64,000 bases of DNA from Nocardia sp. CY41 (GTDB lineage Bacteria > Actinomycetota > Actinomycetes > Mycobacteriales > Mycobacteriaceae): contig NZ_VUOS01000018.1 in the NCBI RefSeq assembly GCF_009829325.1, positions 184,092-248,091 of the forward strand. The letters run 5' to 3'. Position numbers and translations under genes: made by a program. The notes under the pieces were generated by a model. That model saw nothing but the letters and a program-made list of their open reading frames with translations, ran no database searches and was not told the DNA's origin. This document shows, piece after piece, positions 52,709-61,245 of the stretch; position 1 is the stretch's first letter; each line of letters opens with the position of its first letter.

Positions 52709-52925
52709 TTCCGTGCAGAGCTATGCCGAGACGCAATGTCGATAATGGAACGTATTTGGAGACGACGCTACCACTCCAGGTGCGTTGTAACGACGTTTTT
52801 TCTGCAGCAGAACGGGTGATGCCATCTGGCAGGCCGGAGGCCGGCCGGTATCAGTCAAAAGTGACGTAGTCGCGCCGGCCGCGTGGTTCATCTCGGCCGT
52901 ATTCGGGCGATGGGTCCGTAGAGTC

Positions 52926-53288
52926 GTGGGGGTGCGGGAGCCCGATTGGTATTGCGATGAAGTGATTCCACGGCTGGTCGAGGTGGATGTCGTGGTCGAG
53001 ACGGACCAGGTTCTGGCCTTTCGGCCACCGAATCCCGGTTTCGGAGCCGAGCATGTGATCGTGGTGCCGAAGAAGCACGTTCGATCCCTGCTGGAACTGG
53101 ATCCGGTCTTGGGGGCGCGCCTATTGGAGGTTGTCCAGGCCGTTGCTCAGCAGGTCGTGCATGAGCACGGCGGTAGCCAGGTCCTGACGACTCTCGGCGA
53201 CGAGCAACACAACAGGCATCTTCATATGCATGTGGCCGCCGGAGCGGGCGTGGCCAGATTCGTGACTCGCAGCGAACTGCAAGGGTAG
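52926..53288 (+). CDS. HIT family protein
   Basis: A 120-residue histidine-triad nucleotide-binding protein. The triad is in QHNRHLHMHVAAG near residues 96-108 (H-x-H-x-H-type). HVIVVPKKHVRSLLELDPVL and TLGDEQ match the fold. HIT proteins hydrolyse nucleotide phosphoramidates or dinucleoside polyphosphates in the cytosol. GTG start, with the alternative GTG two codons later. It stands alone before the convergent amine oxidase. Confidence 0.85.
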   Translation: MGVREPDWYCDEVIPRLVEVDVVVETDQVLAFRPPNPGFGAEHVIVVPKKHVRSLLELDPVLGARLLEVVQAVAQQVVHEHGGSQVLTTLGDEQHNRHLHMHVAAGAGVARFVTRSELQG

Positions 53289-53359
53289 GCCGTTGATTTC
53301 CGTAGCTTCTACGGACGGGGTGCCCGATCCACGATATGGCGAGACGGCTTGTCAGCCGG

Positions 53360-54739
53360 TCATGCCGAATCGCTCGTTGACGCGGCCGGAACCACGGCGA
53401 GCCCGATCTCCCGGGCGACGCGGTGACCGGATTCGGCGGCGCCGTCGATGTAACCCGCCCAGCGGGTGGCGGTTTCGGTGCCTGCCCAGTGCAGCGGGCC
53501 GGTCGCGGGGCGCAAGGCGTGCCCGAAGCGGGTGAGGGTGCCCGGTGTGGTGAACGCGCCGTAACAGCCGCGGCTGTATTCCTCTTCGGCCCAGTCTTTT
53601 TCGATGTAGTCGATCGCTGTACGGGCGCGCGGACCGAAGTAGCCCACGAGGTCGTCGATCACCTGAGCGCGTCGGTCGGCCAGGGCCAATCGTGAGCCGA
53701 CGTCGGCGTGGCGGCCTTCCAGGAAACCGACGAGCACGCCGGGTGATCCGGCGGGTGGGGTGTTGTCGAACACTGTCCCCAGCGGTCGATGGTCGCTGTT
53801 GGCCTGGCCGCTCCACCCGTCCGCTCGCCAGAACGGTTCGTCGTAGACGACGTTGATCTTGATGACCCGGCCCATCGGCATCCGCTGGACGAGCTGGTCG
53901 CGGTCACCCGGCAGGCCGGGGGTGAAGCGGATACGCGCGGCCAGTGGCGGCGGCACCGCGATCACCGCGCGACGCGCCCGCACGACGGTCCCGCCGCTTC
54001 GGACACGGACACCGGCATCATCCCAGTCCACCTCCGTTACCGGACTGGTCAGAACCACCCGATCGCCGAGCTGCTCAGCGAGAGCCAGCGCGATCGCCTG
54101 GGTGCCACCGACCACCCGATCCTGCTGGGCTCCGCCCTTGACACCGATCATGGAATCGAGCCCACCACCCGCACCGAGGTAGAAGCTCGCCCACAACGCA
54201 GACATGTCCTCGGGTCCGGTGGAGAACACCGCCTCGGTGACCACCCGGAAGAACGCTCGCCCTTGCGCGGTGTGGGTGGCGCGGCGCAGCCAGGTGTCGA
54301 AGGTTTGCGAGTCCAGCGCTTCGGCTCGATCCGCCCGCCACGGCTCGGTCCGCGACACCTGCCGTCCGATGCGGTCCAATCGCCATTGCGCCTGGGCGAT
54401 GTCGGCCAAGGCCAGTGGGTTCATCCGGGGAATCCGGCCGGCGTACTCCGAACGAGATCCGCCGAGTTCGGCGATGTGGCGGCCGACGGTATGCGTCGGA
54501 TGAGTCTTCAAACCCAGCTCATTGATCAACGCCATCGCTTCATGCTGCGTCGGACCGACCCACTGCCCGCCGACCTCGATGGGCTCACCACCGGGCAACT
54601 CGGCGTTGAGCAGACGCCCACCCACCCGGTCACGCGCTTCGAGCACCAAGACTTCATGGCCGGTGCGCACCAGGTCGCGGGCAGCAACAAGGCCCGCTAT
54701 GCCCGCGCCGACGATGACGACATCCACGGATTTGCCCAT
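53360..54739 (-). CDS. Flavin monoamine oxidase family protein
   Basis: A 459-residue FAD amine oxidase. The dinucleotide motif VVIVGAGIAGLVAARDLVRT with VLVLEARDRVGGRLLNAELP at residues 6-50, the GGQWVGPTQHEAM motif, VGGTQAIALALAEQLGDRV and the C-terminal GRVNERFG-like close LHWAGTETATRWAGYIDGAA with GHRVAREI. It oxidises a primary or secondary amine (putrescine-, tyramine- or phenylethylamine-like) to aldehyde plus ammonia. ATG 54739 is divergent from a TetR gene across the palindrome at 54772-54788. Confidence 0.92.
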   Translation of the reverse strand: MGKSVDVVIVGAGIAGLVAARDLVRTGHEVLVLEARDRVGGRLLNAELPGGEPIEVGGQWVGPTQHEAMALINELGLKTHPTHTVGRHIAELGGSRSEYAGRIPRMNPLALADIAQAQWRLDRIGRQVSRTEPWRADRAEALDSQTFDTWLRRATHTAQGRAFFRVVTEAVFSTGPEDMSALWASFYLGAGGGLDSMIGVKGGAQQDRVVGGTQAIALALAEQLGDRVVLTSPVTEVDWDDAGVRVRSGGTVVRARRAVIAVPPPLAARIRFTPGLPGDRDQLVQRMPMGRVIKINVVYDEPFWRADGWSGQANSDHRPLGTVFDNTPPAGSPGVLVGFLEGRHADVGSRLALADRRAQVIDDLVGYFGPRARTAIDYIEKDWAEEEYSRGCYGAFTTPGTLTRFGHALRPATGPLHWAGTETATRWAGYIDGAAESGHRVAREIGLAVVPAASTSDSA

Positions 54740-54771
54740 CTCGATCCTTACGGTCGTACGCTATGCATCTG

Positions 54772-54788
54772 ACATACATAGTGTATGT
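54772..54788. promoter_or_regulatory. TetR operator, 17-bp inverted repeat
   Basis: ACATACA-TAG-TGTATGT, perfect 7-bp arms, in the 63-bp gap between the divergent amine oxidase and TetR genes. Being AT-rich in a GC-rich setting and covering both promoters, it is a strong operator candidate. Confidence 0.75.
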
Positions 54789-54802
54789 GATAAACGTACA
54801 GT

Positions 54803-55405
54803 ATGGACTCGCTGCGTGACAGGCACATCGAGAACACCCGCCGGACGCTGCTCGAGACCGCGGCCCGGCTGTTCGCCGAGCGGGAATACGCCGACTTGTC
54901 CGCCGAGGAGCTGGTGCGCGCCGCCGGGTTGACCCGAGGCGCGCTGTACCACCACTTCGACGGCAAGAAAGGACTGTTCGAAGCCGTCGTCGAAGAGTTG
55001 GAAGACCACGCGGCACAACGCATCAGGGCTGCCATCGACTCCGCGACAGACCCCTTCGAACGCGTCGACCGCAGCCTCGGGGCTTTCCTCGACATCTGCG
55101 CGGAGCCCGAGTACCGCCACATCGTGCTGCTCCAAGGCCCGATCGCGCTGGGCTGGCGCCGCTGGCGAGAAGTGGACCAGCGCCACCTCAGCAGCCTGGT
55201 ACTCGAGGGCGCCCGCGACCTGCTGGACGCCGGCCTGATCCAGCCCCATCCACCGGAACTCCTCGCGAGCGCCTTCTACGGCGCCCTGACCGAGATGTCA
55301 CTGACCATCGCCGAATCCGACGACATCGAGAAGGGCCGCGCCGAGGCTGCCGCCTTGGCACGTGCACTCCTGAGCGGGCTCGCCGTCAACCGACCACAAG
55401 AATGA
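54803..55405 (+). CDS. TetR family transcriptional regulator
   Basis: A 200-residue TetR repressor. N-terminal HTH: TRRTLLETAARLFAEREYAD, LSAEELVRAAGLTRGALYHH and FDGKKGLFEAVVEE. The C-terminal domain is of the TetR_C helical type with WRRWREVDQRHL. ATG 54803 lies 15 bp after the palindrome. It probably represses the divergent amine oxidase and itself, releasing DNA when the amine or its aldehyde accumulates. Confidence 0.9.
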   Translation: MDSLRDRHIENTRRTLLETAARLFAEREYADLSAEELVRAAGLTRGALYHHFDGKKGLFEAVVEELEDHAAQRIRAAIDSATDPFERVDRSLGAFLDICAEPEYRHIVLLQGPIALGWRRWREVDQRHLSSLVLEGARDLLDAGLIQPHPPELLASAFYGALTEMSLTIAESDDIEKGRAEAAALARALLSGLAVNRPQE

Positions 55406-55957
55406 CGGTGCTCCGGCCACCGCGGAGCCGGCCCACGTCGCCGTTTCAGAGCAGTCGACGACGCTTACAGACAGCGCGACGAAACGTCGACGACAATCCT
55501 CGACCGCGCACCGACCGCCGACACCGTCTGCAGGCCGCCCCGCTACCTCGACACGCCCTGTGTCCGGTACGTGCCCGAGCTGCTTCAGATCGTCGATGGT
55601 GTCGCTGATCCGGCTTTCCGAACTGCGCATTTCGCGGCTCCGCTCGCCTTCCTGCTGCCCGATCAGGCCTTGATGAGGGGCGGCCGTACGGCCAAGCACC
55701 GACAGCTGCCCGCTACTTCCGCTGATGCCTGGCTTGCCGGGATTACGCCAGGCACGCGGCTGGTGGCGGGTGAATACCGACGTGGTCCATCGGCGGATTA
55801 TGGCGGTGGTTGGCGACTTCGACGGGACGCTGTGCCGGTGGGCAGTGACGTCGCTGTGGGTAACGTGTTGTTGATTCGGCGTGGCGGGTCCGGCCGGTGG
55901 CCGGGCGTTTCGGTGGGCCTCGGTGTCTCGGATTCGTGCGGGACCCGTGGCGGATCA
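55406..55957. other. Gene-free stretch
   Basis: 552 bases between convergent TetR and GNAT genes. Open frames on both strands lack coding bias and recognisable motifs; no repeat or terminator found. Confidence 0.5.
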
Positions 55958-56518
55958 TCAGGTGTTGAACGCGTGCAGGAGCGTCGTGGCGAGGGTCTGC
56001 TGCGCGCCGTGGGCTTCGAATGTGCTGACTGGCTGGAACCCGAGGCGGGTGGCGAGGCTTAGTGAACGCTGGTTGGCTGTCTGGGTGACGATCAGGACCG
56101 GCTGGTCCGGGAGTTCGGCGGCGGCGGTGCGCAGGGTGGCCGTTGCGGCTTCGAATGCCAGTCCGGCGCCCCAGGCGTGGCGTCGCAACAGGTAAGTGAG
56201 TTCGAGTTCTTCGTCGCCTTCGGTGAGGTGTCCAGGTTGGTCGGCAGGGCGGCGGGTGAGCATCAGTGTTCCGATGAGCTGGTTCGTTTCCTTGTCCGCG
56301 ATGACGTAGACGCCGGGGCTGGCTGTGACGTTGGCGGTGCCGACTGCGTCGAGATATTGCTCGACACCGGCGCGGGGCCGCGGACCGCCGAGATATGTTC
56401 GCACCTGGGGATCGGTCTGCAACTCGATGAAGCCCTCGCGGTCGCCATCGTGCGCTTTGCGCAGCAGAAGACGGTCGGTGGTGATTTCCGGGGCCGAGAG
56501 TGTGGACGGTTGGCTCAC
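55958..56518 (-). CDS. GNAT family N-acetyltransferase (RimJ/RimL-like)
   Basis: A 186-residue acetyltransferase. ITTDRLLLRKAHDGDREGFI at the start and TYLGGPRPRAGVEQYLDAVG are typical of the RimJ/RimL type. YVIADKETNQLIGTLMLTRR and LTYLLRRHAWGAGLAFEAAT carry the acetyl-CoA loop (a variant RxxAWGxG), followed by LSLATRLGFQPV. It likely acetylates an amino group of a protein N-terminus or small molecule. It stands alone; the GTG or ATG at 56518 gives the full N-terminal strand. Confidence 0.88.
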   Translation of the reverse strand: MSQPSTLSAPEITTDRLLLRKAHDGDREGFIELQTDPQVRTYLGGPRPRAGVEQYLDAVGTANVTASPGVYVIADKETNQLIGTLMLTRRPADQPGHLTEGDEELELTYLLRRHAWGAGLAFEAATATLRTAAAELPDQPVLIVTQTANQRSLSLATRLGFQPVSTFEAHGAQQTLATTLLHAFNT

Positions 56519-56701
56519 GAGGTCATGATTCTGGCTGCCGCAACTCCGTCAGGTCAACGAGGTCCGGCACCGGGTCGTCGTGTCGGTGAATGTGGACTGC
56601 ACCCCCCGCCCGCGAAGACCGCCGCCGAGCGCTGGCTGTGCTCTCATGGGGTGGTTCCACGGTGGTGATCTCGAACGTCAACTGTCCGAAGGCGGCACCG
56701 C

Positions 56702-57010
56702 TCACGTGCCCAGCCGACCCTGATCCGTCCGAATCCACTCCGAGGTTCCGTCCGGGTGACGATGGAATTCCCAGGCGGTATAGTCGCCGTCCTTCTCCAC
56801 CACCTTGACGTGATCGGCGAAGCCGTCGTGATCGACGTCGGTCCACACCTGCATCGCATCGTCGCCGGTGATGGTCATGCTGTCGAGCAGACCGTCTTGG
56901 TCGATGTCCTGGGTGGGATGGTGCAGTTCGACGGCGCCCAGGCCGCCTAATTCGGAGTGCGCGTCGATATGCGGTAGACCCAGGCCCGGCAGATCACCCG
57001 ACGTGACCAT
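56702..57010 (-). CDS. DUF6802-like calcium-dockerin-type protein
   Basis: About 102 residues from ATG 57010 (AGGGG upstream). It has two or three acidic repeats of the EF/thrombospondin-3 kind: TQDIDQDGLLDSMTI, WTDVDHDGFADHVKV, then EKDGDYTAWEFHRHPDGTSE, as in the actinobacterial DUF6802 proteins (DxDxDG...D). These loops probably bind Ca2+. The usual longer N-terminus is missing; the frame upstream runs antisense through a resolvase remnant, so the gene may be 5'-truncated by that element. Confidence 0.6.
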   Translation of the reverse strand: MVTSGDLPGLGLPHIDAHSELGGLGAVELHHPTQDIDQDGLLDSMTITGDDAMQVWTDVDHDGFADHVKVVEKDGDYTAWEFHRHPDGTSEWIRTDQGRLGT

Positions 57011-57079
57011 GGCCCCTGCTTTCGGACACCATGCCTTGGAGGAACTCAGCCAGCATCGGCCCAGAGTATCGAGGTCTTG

Positions 57080-57330
57080 GCCGCCATTCAATACCTTGTA
57101 CCACTGGTCGCCGAGTTCGAAGCCGACCGAGGCCACCTGCGCACCCGCGAAGGCATGACCCAGGCCCGCGCCAAGAGCCGCCTCGAAGGCAAACAGCCGA
57201 AACCGCCACTCGCAGTGGGCAAAACCAAGCATCGCCGCTACCACGCCCCCGACGACGACGCGAGCCCGGCCGACCTCGCCGCGGGATACAGCTTCGGCCG
57301 CTCCATAGGAGAGAAGTCATTCGCACTGTC
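57080..57330 (+). mobile_element. Serine resolvase/invertase C-terminal remnant
   Basis: The plus frame reads YLVPLVAEFEADRGHLRTRE, GMTQARAKSRLEGKQPK, then a diverged spacer and SPADLAAGYSFGRS. This matches the end of the catalytic domain (AEFEADLIRARTREGMxxAR), the E-helix basic arm (GKQPK) and the C-terminal HTH of Tn3/invertase-type serine recombinases, with the catalytic N-terminus gone and several indels. It lies next to the shortened DUF6802 gene. Confidence 0.6.
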
Positions 57331-57476
57331 GCGCCGCGCGTTTCGACGTGGTGGATGTTTTGCTCGCGGACACCGAGACCGTGCACGTCTCGACTGCGCG
57401 CAACGTCCCTTTGCTGCCACCGCTGCCCCGCAGCTTCCGGTTATCCTGAACCTACTGCGCGGTGCTCCTGGGCCGA

Positions 57477-58703
57477 CTAGTGCCCGGGCGCGGCCTGCAA
57501 TTCGGGTGCGGCGGCGGCCAGCAATGCGTCGCGGTCGCGGTTCAGCGGAGGATAGATCCGCCGGGTGTTGATGGCGCGCTTGGTATCTTTGGCCTGCTCA
57601 CCGGACGCGACCACGTGGCGGTCCCAGCCCTCGGTATAGACCGCTCCTGCCGGTCCGAGGTCGAGAACCGTGACGTACCAAGGGATCCGCAGCGGCTTCA
57701 TCGGCTTATCCAGAAGATCGCCGATGACGTTGTATCCCGCGTATCGTCCCATCGGGCGGCTGTGCTGGCAGGACATCACCGACACGTGCTCTTCGTCCAT
57801 TTTCGCGGCAGCGACGTCACCGGCGGCGAATACTCCGGGCACACCGTGGACCCGCAGATAATCGTCGACGGGGAGTCGGCCCAGCCGGTCGCGGTCGACC
57901 CCGAAATCCGCGGTCAGCGGGTTGGCCCGCATGCCGGCACACCAGACGACAGTGGCGGCGGGCACCACTTCACCCGAGGAGAGCGTCACGCCGCGCTCGT
58001 CGATGGCGACGACCCCGACGCCCACCTTGGTCTCGACCCCGGCGTAGGCCAGCGCCGCCTCGATGACCGGTCGCGCCGATACGCCCATGTCCGAGCCGAC
58101 GAACGGGTTGCGGTCGATCAGGACGACCCGCGGTGCGACGGCACGCGCGGCGAAGGTCTCGGCGAGCAACGCGGGCAGCTCAGTCGCCTCCTCGATCCCC
58201 GTCAAACCCGCCCCGACGACGACTACTGTCGCGGCCGCCGGGTCGGCGGGGCCCTCGGCGAGCCGGCGCAGGTGGGCTTGCAGTCGGGTCGCGGCGTCAT
58301 AGGTGTCGATGTCGAAACCGAACTCTCGCAGGCCAGGGATATCGGGCCTGACCACCTGGCTGCCCAACGCGAGCACCAGCCGGTCGTAGCCGTGAACGCC
58401 CGCGGTGGATTCCACAACCCGCGCCGCAGTATCGATAGCCGTCACTTCGCCGACCATGTGCTCTACTTCGGCCGGATCGAGAAGGGCGCTCAGGGGGATA
58501 CGGGATGTGCTCAGATCGGCTTCGTAGTCGCGCACGCGAATGTCGTGATAAGGCGTGGCACTGATCATCGTGATGTCCACGGTTCCGACCGCCACCCCGA
58601 GTTCGTCGAGCCGCCGGGCCGCCGCGAGCGCCGCCCACAGACCCGCGAACCCGGACCCGAGAACCACGACACGCGAAGCATCGGTCACTGCAAGGCGCCG
58701 CAC
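57477..58703 (-). CDS. NAD(P)/FAD-dependent oxidoreductase (NDH-2-like)
   Basis: A 408-residue type II NADH dehydrogenase-like flavoprotein. FAD motif VVVLGSGFAGLWAALAAARR, NADH motif VVVVGAGLTGIEEATELPAL near residue 165, and the second FAD motif GVPGVFAAGDVAAAKMDEEH. The C-terminal region (YITVLDLGPAGAVYTEGWDR-like) lacks an obvious membrane helix, so it may reduce a soluble quinone or another acceptor. The start is GTG 58703, with a second GTG five codons later equally likely. It stands alone between a resolvase remnant and an SDR gene. Confidence 0.9.
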   Translation of the reverse strand: MRRLAVTDASRVVVLGSGFAGLWAALAAARRLDELGVAVGTVDITMISATPYHDIRVRDYEADLSTSRIPLSALLDPAEVEHMVGEVTAIDTAARVVESTAGVHGYDRLVLALGSQVVRPDIPGLREFGFDIDTYDAATRLQAHLRRLAEGPADPAAATVVVVGAGLTGIEEATELPALLAETFAARAVAPRVVLIDRNPFVGSDMGVSARPVIEAALAYAGVETKVGVGVVAIDERGVTLSSGEVVPAATVVWCAGMRANPLTADFGVDRDRLGRLPVDDYLRVHGVPGVFAAGDVAAAKMDEEHVSVMSCQHSRPMGRYAGYNVIGDLLDKPMKPLRIPWYVTVLDLGPAGAVYTEGWDRHVVASGEQAKDTKRAINTRRIYPPLNRDRDALLAAAAPELQAAPGH

Positions 58704-58958
58704 CTCGTGATTCTACGACCGCAGCCGGACTGCGCGATTCTTGATGCTGCTGGTCAGGACGCTTTCAGGGCCCGGGCCCCACGAAATCGCCGTACAAGCA
58801 GCGCGACGGCTCGGCACCGGTTGCCGGGCCGTCAGCCGTTCCACTTCGTGCTCTGCCGCCGACCTGCGCCCTACACGGGGTTCAGCCGGGGAACCGGGCT
58901 CCGGACGGATACGGTGTGCTCCGACCGGGATCGGACAGCGAGTGTGGAGCCGAGTCGG

Positions 58959-59723
58959 CTATAGCATCGCTGCCGGGATGACCGAGATCAGTCCGCCGTC
59001 GACGAGGATGTCCTGCCCGTTGATGTAGGACGCTTCGTCTGATGCGAGGAAGGCGACCGCCGCCGCGACGTCCTCCGGGGTTCCGACCCGGCCGGCGGCG
59101 ACCGTGGTGGCGATCGCGGACTTGACCTCCCCGGATGCTTCGGCCTGGAAGGCCGGGGTATCGATGTATCCAGGGCTCACCGAGTTGACACGGATGCGCC
59201 GGGCCGTCAGATCGGCGGCGAAGGTTCGGGCCAGACTCTGCACCGCGGCTTTGCTCGCGGTATAGAGGGCCGCGGCGGGCGCGCCGCGGTACGCGGCGAA
59301 GGATGCGTTGATGACGATCGCCGCACCGTCCGGCAGGAGGGGCAGCGTCTTCTGGATGGTGAAGAACGCGGCCTTGAGATTGGTGTCGAGGACGCGGTAG
59401 AACTCGCCTTCGGTGACCGCATCAAGGGTCTGGAACGCGCCGATGCCCGCGTTCGCGAACACCACGTCCAGCCGGCCGAACCGGTCGCGGATAGTTGTGG
59501 CCAAAGATCCGAGATCGGTGAGATCGGCTGCATCACCGGCAATTCCGAGTGCCCGATCCCCGAGCTCGTCGACCGCCGCGTCGAGCCGGGCCTTGTCGCG
59601 CCCGGTGACGATCACCCGCGCTCCTTCGGCGATGAGCCGGTGCGCGGTGGCCAGGCCCATGCCGCTGGTGCCGCCGGTGACGAGTGCGATCTTGCCGTGG
59701 TATCGGGAACTGTCGTGCGTCAT
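58959..59723 (-). CDS. SDR family oxidoreductase
   Basis: A 254-residue classical short-chain dehydrogenase. Cofactor motif ALVTGGTSGMGLATAHRLIA, then NAG in VVFANAGIGAF, Ser in INASFAAYRG and the catalytic YxxxK in YTASKAAVQSLARTF. The SVSPGYIDTPAF motif and the end SYINGQDILVDGGL are standard. The Arg in VTGRDKARLDA suggests NADPH preference. It lies 76 bp downstream of an MmyB-type regulator on the same strand and is probably controlled by or co-transcribed with it. Confidence 0.93.
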   Translation of the reverse strand: MTHDSSRYHGKIALVTGGTSGMGLATAHRLIAEGARVIVTGRDKARLDAAVDELGDRALGIAGDAADLTDLGSLATTIRDRFGRLDVVFANAGIGAFQTLDAVTEGEFYRVLDTNLKAAFFTIQKTLPLLPDGAAIVINASFAAYRGAPAAALYTASKAAVQSLARTFAADLTARRIRVNSVSPGYIDTPAFQAEASGEVKSAIATTVAAGRVGTPEDVAAAVAFLASDEASYINGQDILVDGGLISVIPAAML

Positions 59724-59799
59724 GGCTCGAGCGTGCCGACGCTGCGCCGGAGCAAACAGTGCGCATTTATGGGGGGTGTGGCACCACCACGCTGCGGCG

Positions 59800-60645
59800 T
59801 CAGGCGGACGACGCGACGCGCAAGCGATGCAACCGTTCCAGGCGCTGCGCGGTCGCGGTGCCCGGCCGCGGGTTGTACAGCACCAGTTGCCATTCGGGAT
59901 GGTCTGCGACCGTCAGCGTCGTCGCGTCGAAGAACAATTCACCGAGGTCGGGATGACGCAGCGCGTTCACCGCCTGCGCCGGCACTCCGACTTCCTGCCG
60001 CTCCCAGAGTTCGGCGAATTCCGGGCTCACCGACCGGAGACTGTCGACCACCCTGCGGAAATCGGTGTCACCAGGACAAATGGCAGCGCTTGCCCGATAA
60101 GCGGCCACGATGGCAGGGGCGTTGTCCGCCCATACTTCGTCCATCGCGCGATAGCGGGGATTGGTGAAATAGGTGAGCAGGCAATTGTATTCGCCGTCGC
60201 CGTAGCCGAACACCACCCGCGCGGTGTCGTTGAAGGTGAGCACATTCCAGTACCGGTCGCGCAGCACCGCAGGCCGCCCGTCCCAAGCGTCGATCAACTG
60301 CTGCACCTCCGGCGTGACGGCTGTGCCCGGCGCGCACTCGAGCGGAGGCGGATTGAGTCCTGCCAGCAGGTACAGATGGATCCGTTCCGGTTCGCTCAGC
60401 AACAGGACCCGGGCGATCGCATCGAGCACCTCGTCGGAGACGGTGATGTCGCGCCCCTGCTCCAGCCAGGTGTACCAGGACACTCCGACCCCGGCCAGCA
60501 CGGCGACCTCTTCCCGTCGCAATCCAGGCGTGCGCCGCCGGCCCGTCGCCGGGATGCCGACATCCTCCGGCCTCAGCCGCGCCCGCCTGGCGCGCAGGAA
60601 GTCACGTAACAACTCGCGGCGTCGCGGCACGGCTTCGCTGGTCAT
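59800..60645 (-). CDS. Helix-turn-helix regulator with MmyB-like domain
   Basis: A 281-residue XRE/MmyB-type regulator. The HTH (residues 20-80) reads RRTPGLRREEVAVLAGVGVS then WYTWLEQGRDITVSDEVLDA. The C-terminal MmyB-like ligand domain has AVLRDRYWNVLTFNDTARVV, NCLLTYFTNPRYRAMDEVWA and DHPEWQLVLYNP. Such proteins, common in actinomycetes, are thought to bind fatty acids and often control an adjacent SDR, exactly the layout here. ATG 60645 is used because the frame upstream has no coding bias. Confidence 0.92.
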   Translation of the reverse strand: MTSEAVPRRRELLRDFLRARRARLRPEDVGIPATGRRRTPGLRREEVAVLAGVGVSWYTWLEQGRDITVSDEVLDAIARVLLLSEPERIHLYLLAGLNPPPLECAPGTAVTPEVQQLIDAWDGRPAVLRDRYWNVLTFNDTARVVFGYGDGEYNCLLTYFTNPRYRAMDEVWADNAPAIVAAYRASAAICPGDTDFRRVVDSLRSVSPEFAELWERQEVGVPAQAVNALRHPDLGELFFDATTLTVADHPEWQLVLYNPRPGTATAQRLERLHRLRVASSA

Positions 60646-61245
60646 AAGCCACGGTAACAAGCGACCCGCCCGGGGCGGCGGGGCTCCGGCCGTCGCAGCG
60701 GTCACTGCCGGGCCGCATCGCGACCTCGACGACGCGCACCGCGCGGCGTCGCTCGATAGGCTCAGTGCGGCCATGGGCGAAGTCGGCGTGCAACATGCCC
60801 GACGAGTCCTCGTCGCGGGGAGGATCCCGCCGCGACACCGGTCGCCCGACACGCAACGGGCGCTGGGCGTCGAACGCGGGCGGGCGTCGAACGCGGCTCA
60901 CAGCGGCGCCCGGGTAGTCCAACGCACCCGCCCGGATCCGGACGGCCTGCGCCAGGTGTCCTGGCGAGTGGTGTCGTTGTCGATGTCGGTCTCGAACGTC
61001 GCGTCCCGTCGCGGGTCGCCGCGCCGGAAAGACCATACGTACCAGCGGATGACCACGTCGACATCGGTTGGTGGCCCTCCGAGGACGACGGCTGGGCCAC
61101 CGGTGAGTGGTCGGCCGCGATGGCGTGCGCGGCGCCTGTGGGGCGTGCCGTCCACATGCTCGCCGACGCAGGCGGGATGCACGGACGGCGCGGCACGGGT
61201 ATACCGGACCCGGTCTGCGGACTCGCCGCGTGCTGCGAGCCGGTG
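60646..61245. other. Gene-poor stretch
   Basis: 600 bases between two minus-strand genes. A minus-strand piece at 60898-61100 has good codon bias (VVIRWYVWSFRRGDPRRDAT, then FETDIDNDTTRQDTWRRPSG, TGA 60898) but no convincing start or family; possibly the end of a lost gene. Nothing else seen. Confidence 0.4.
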
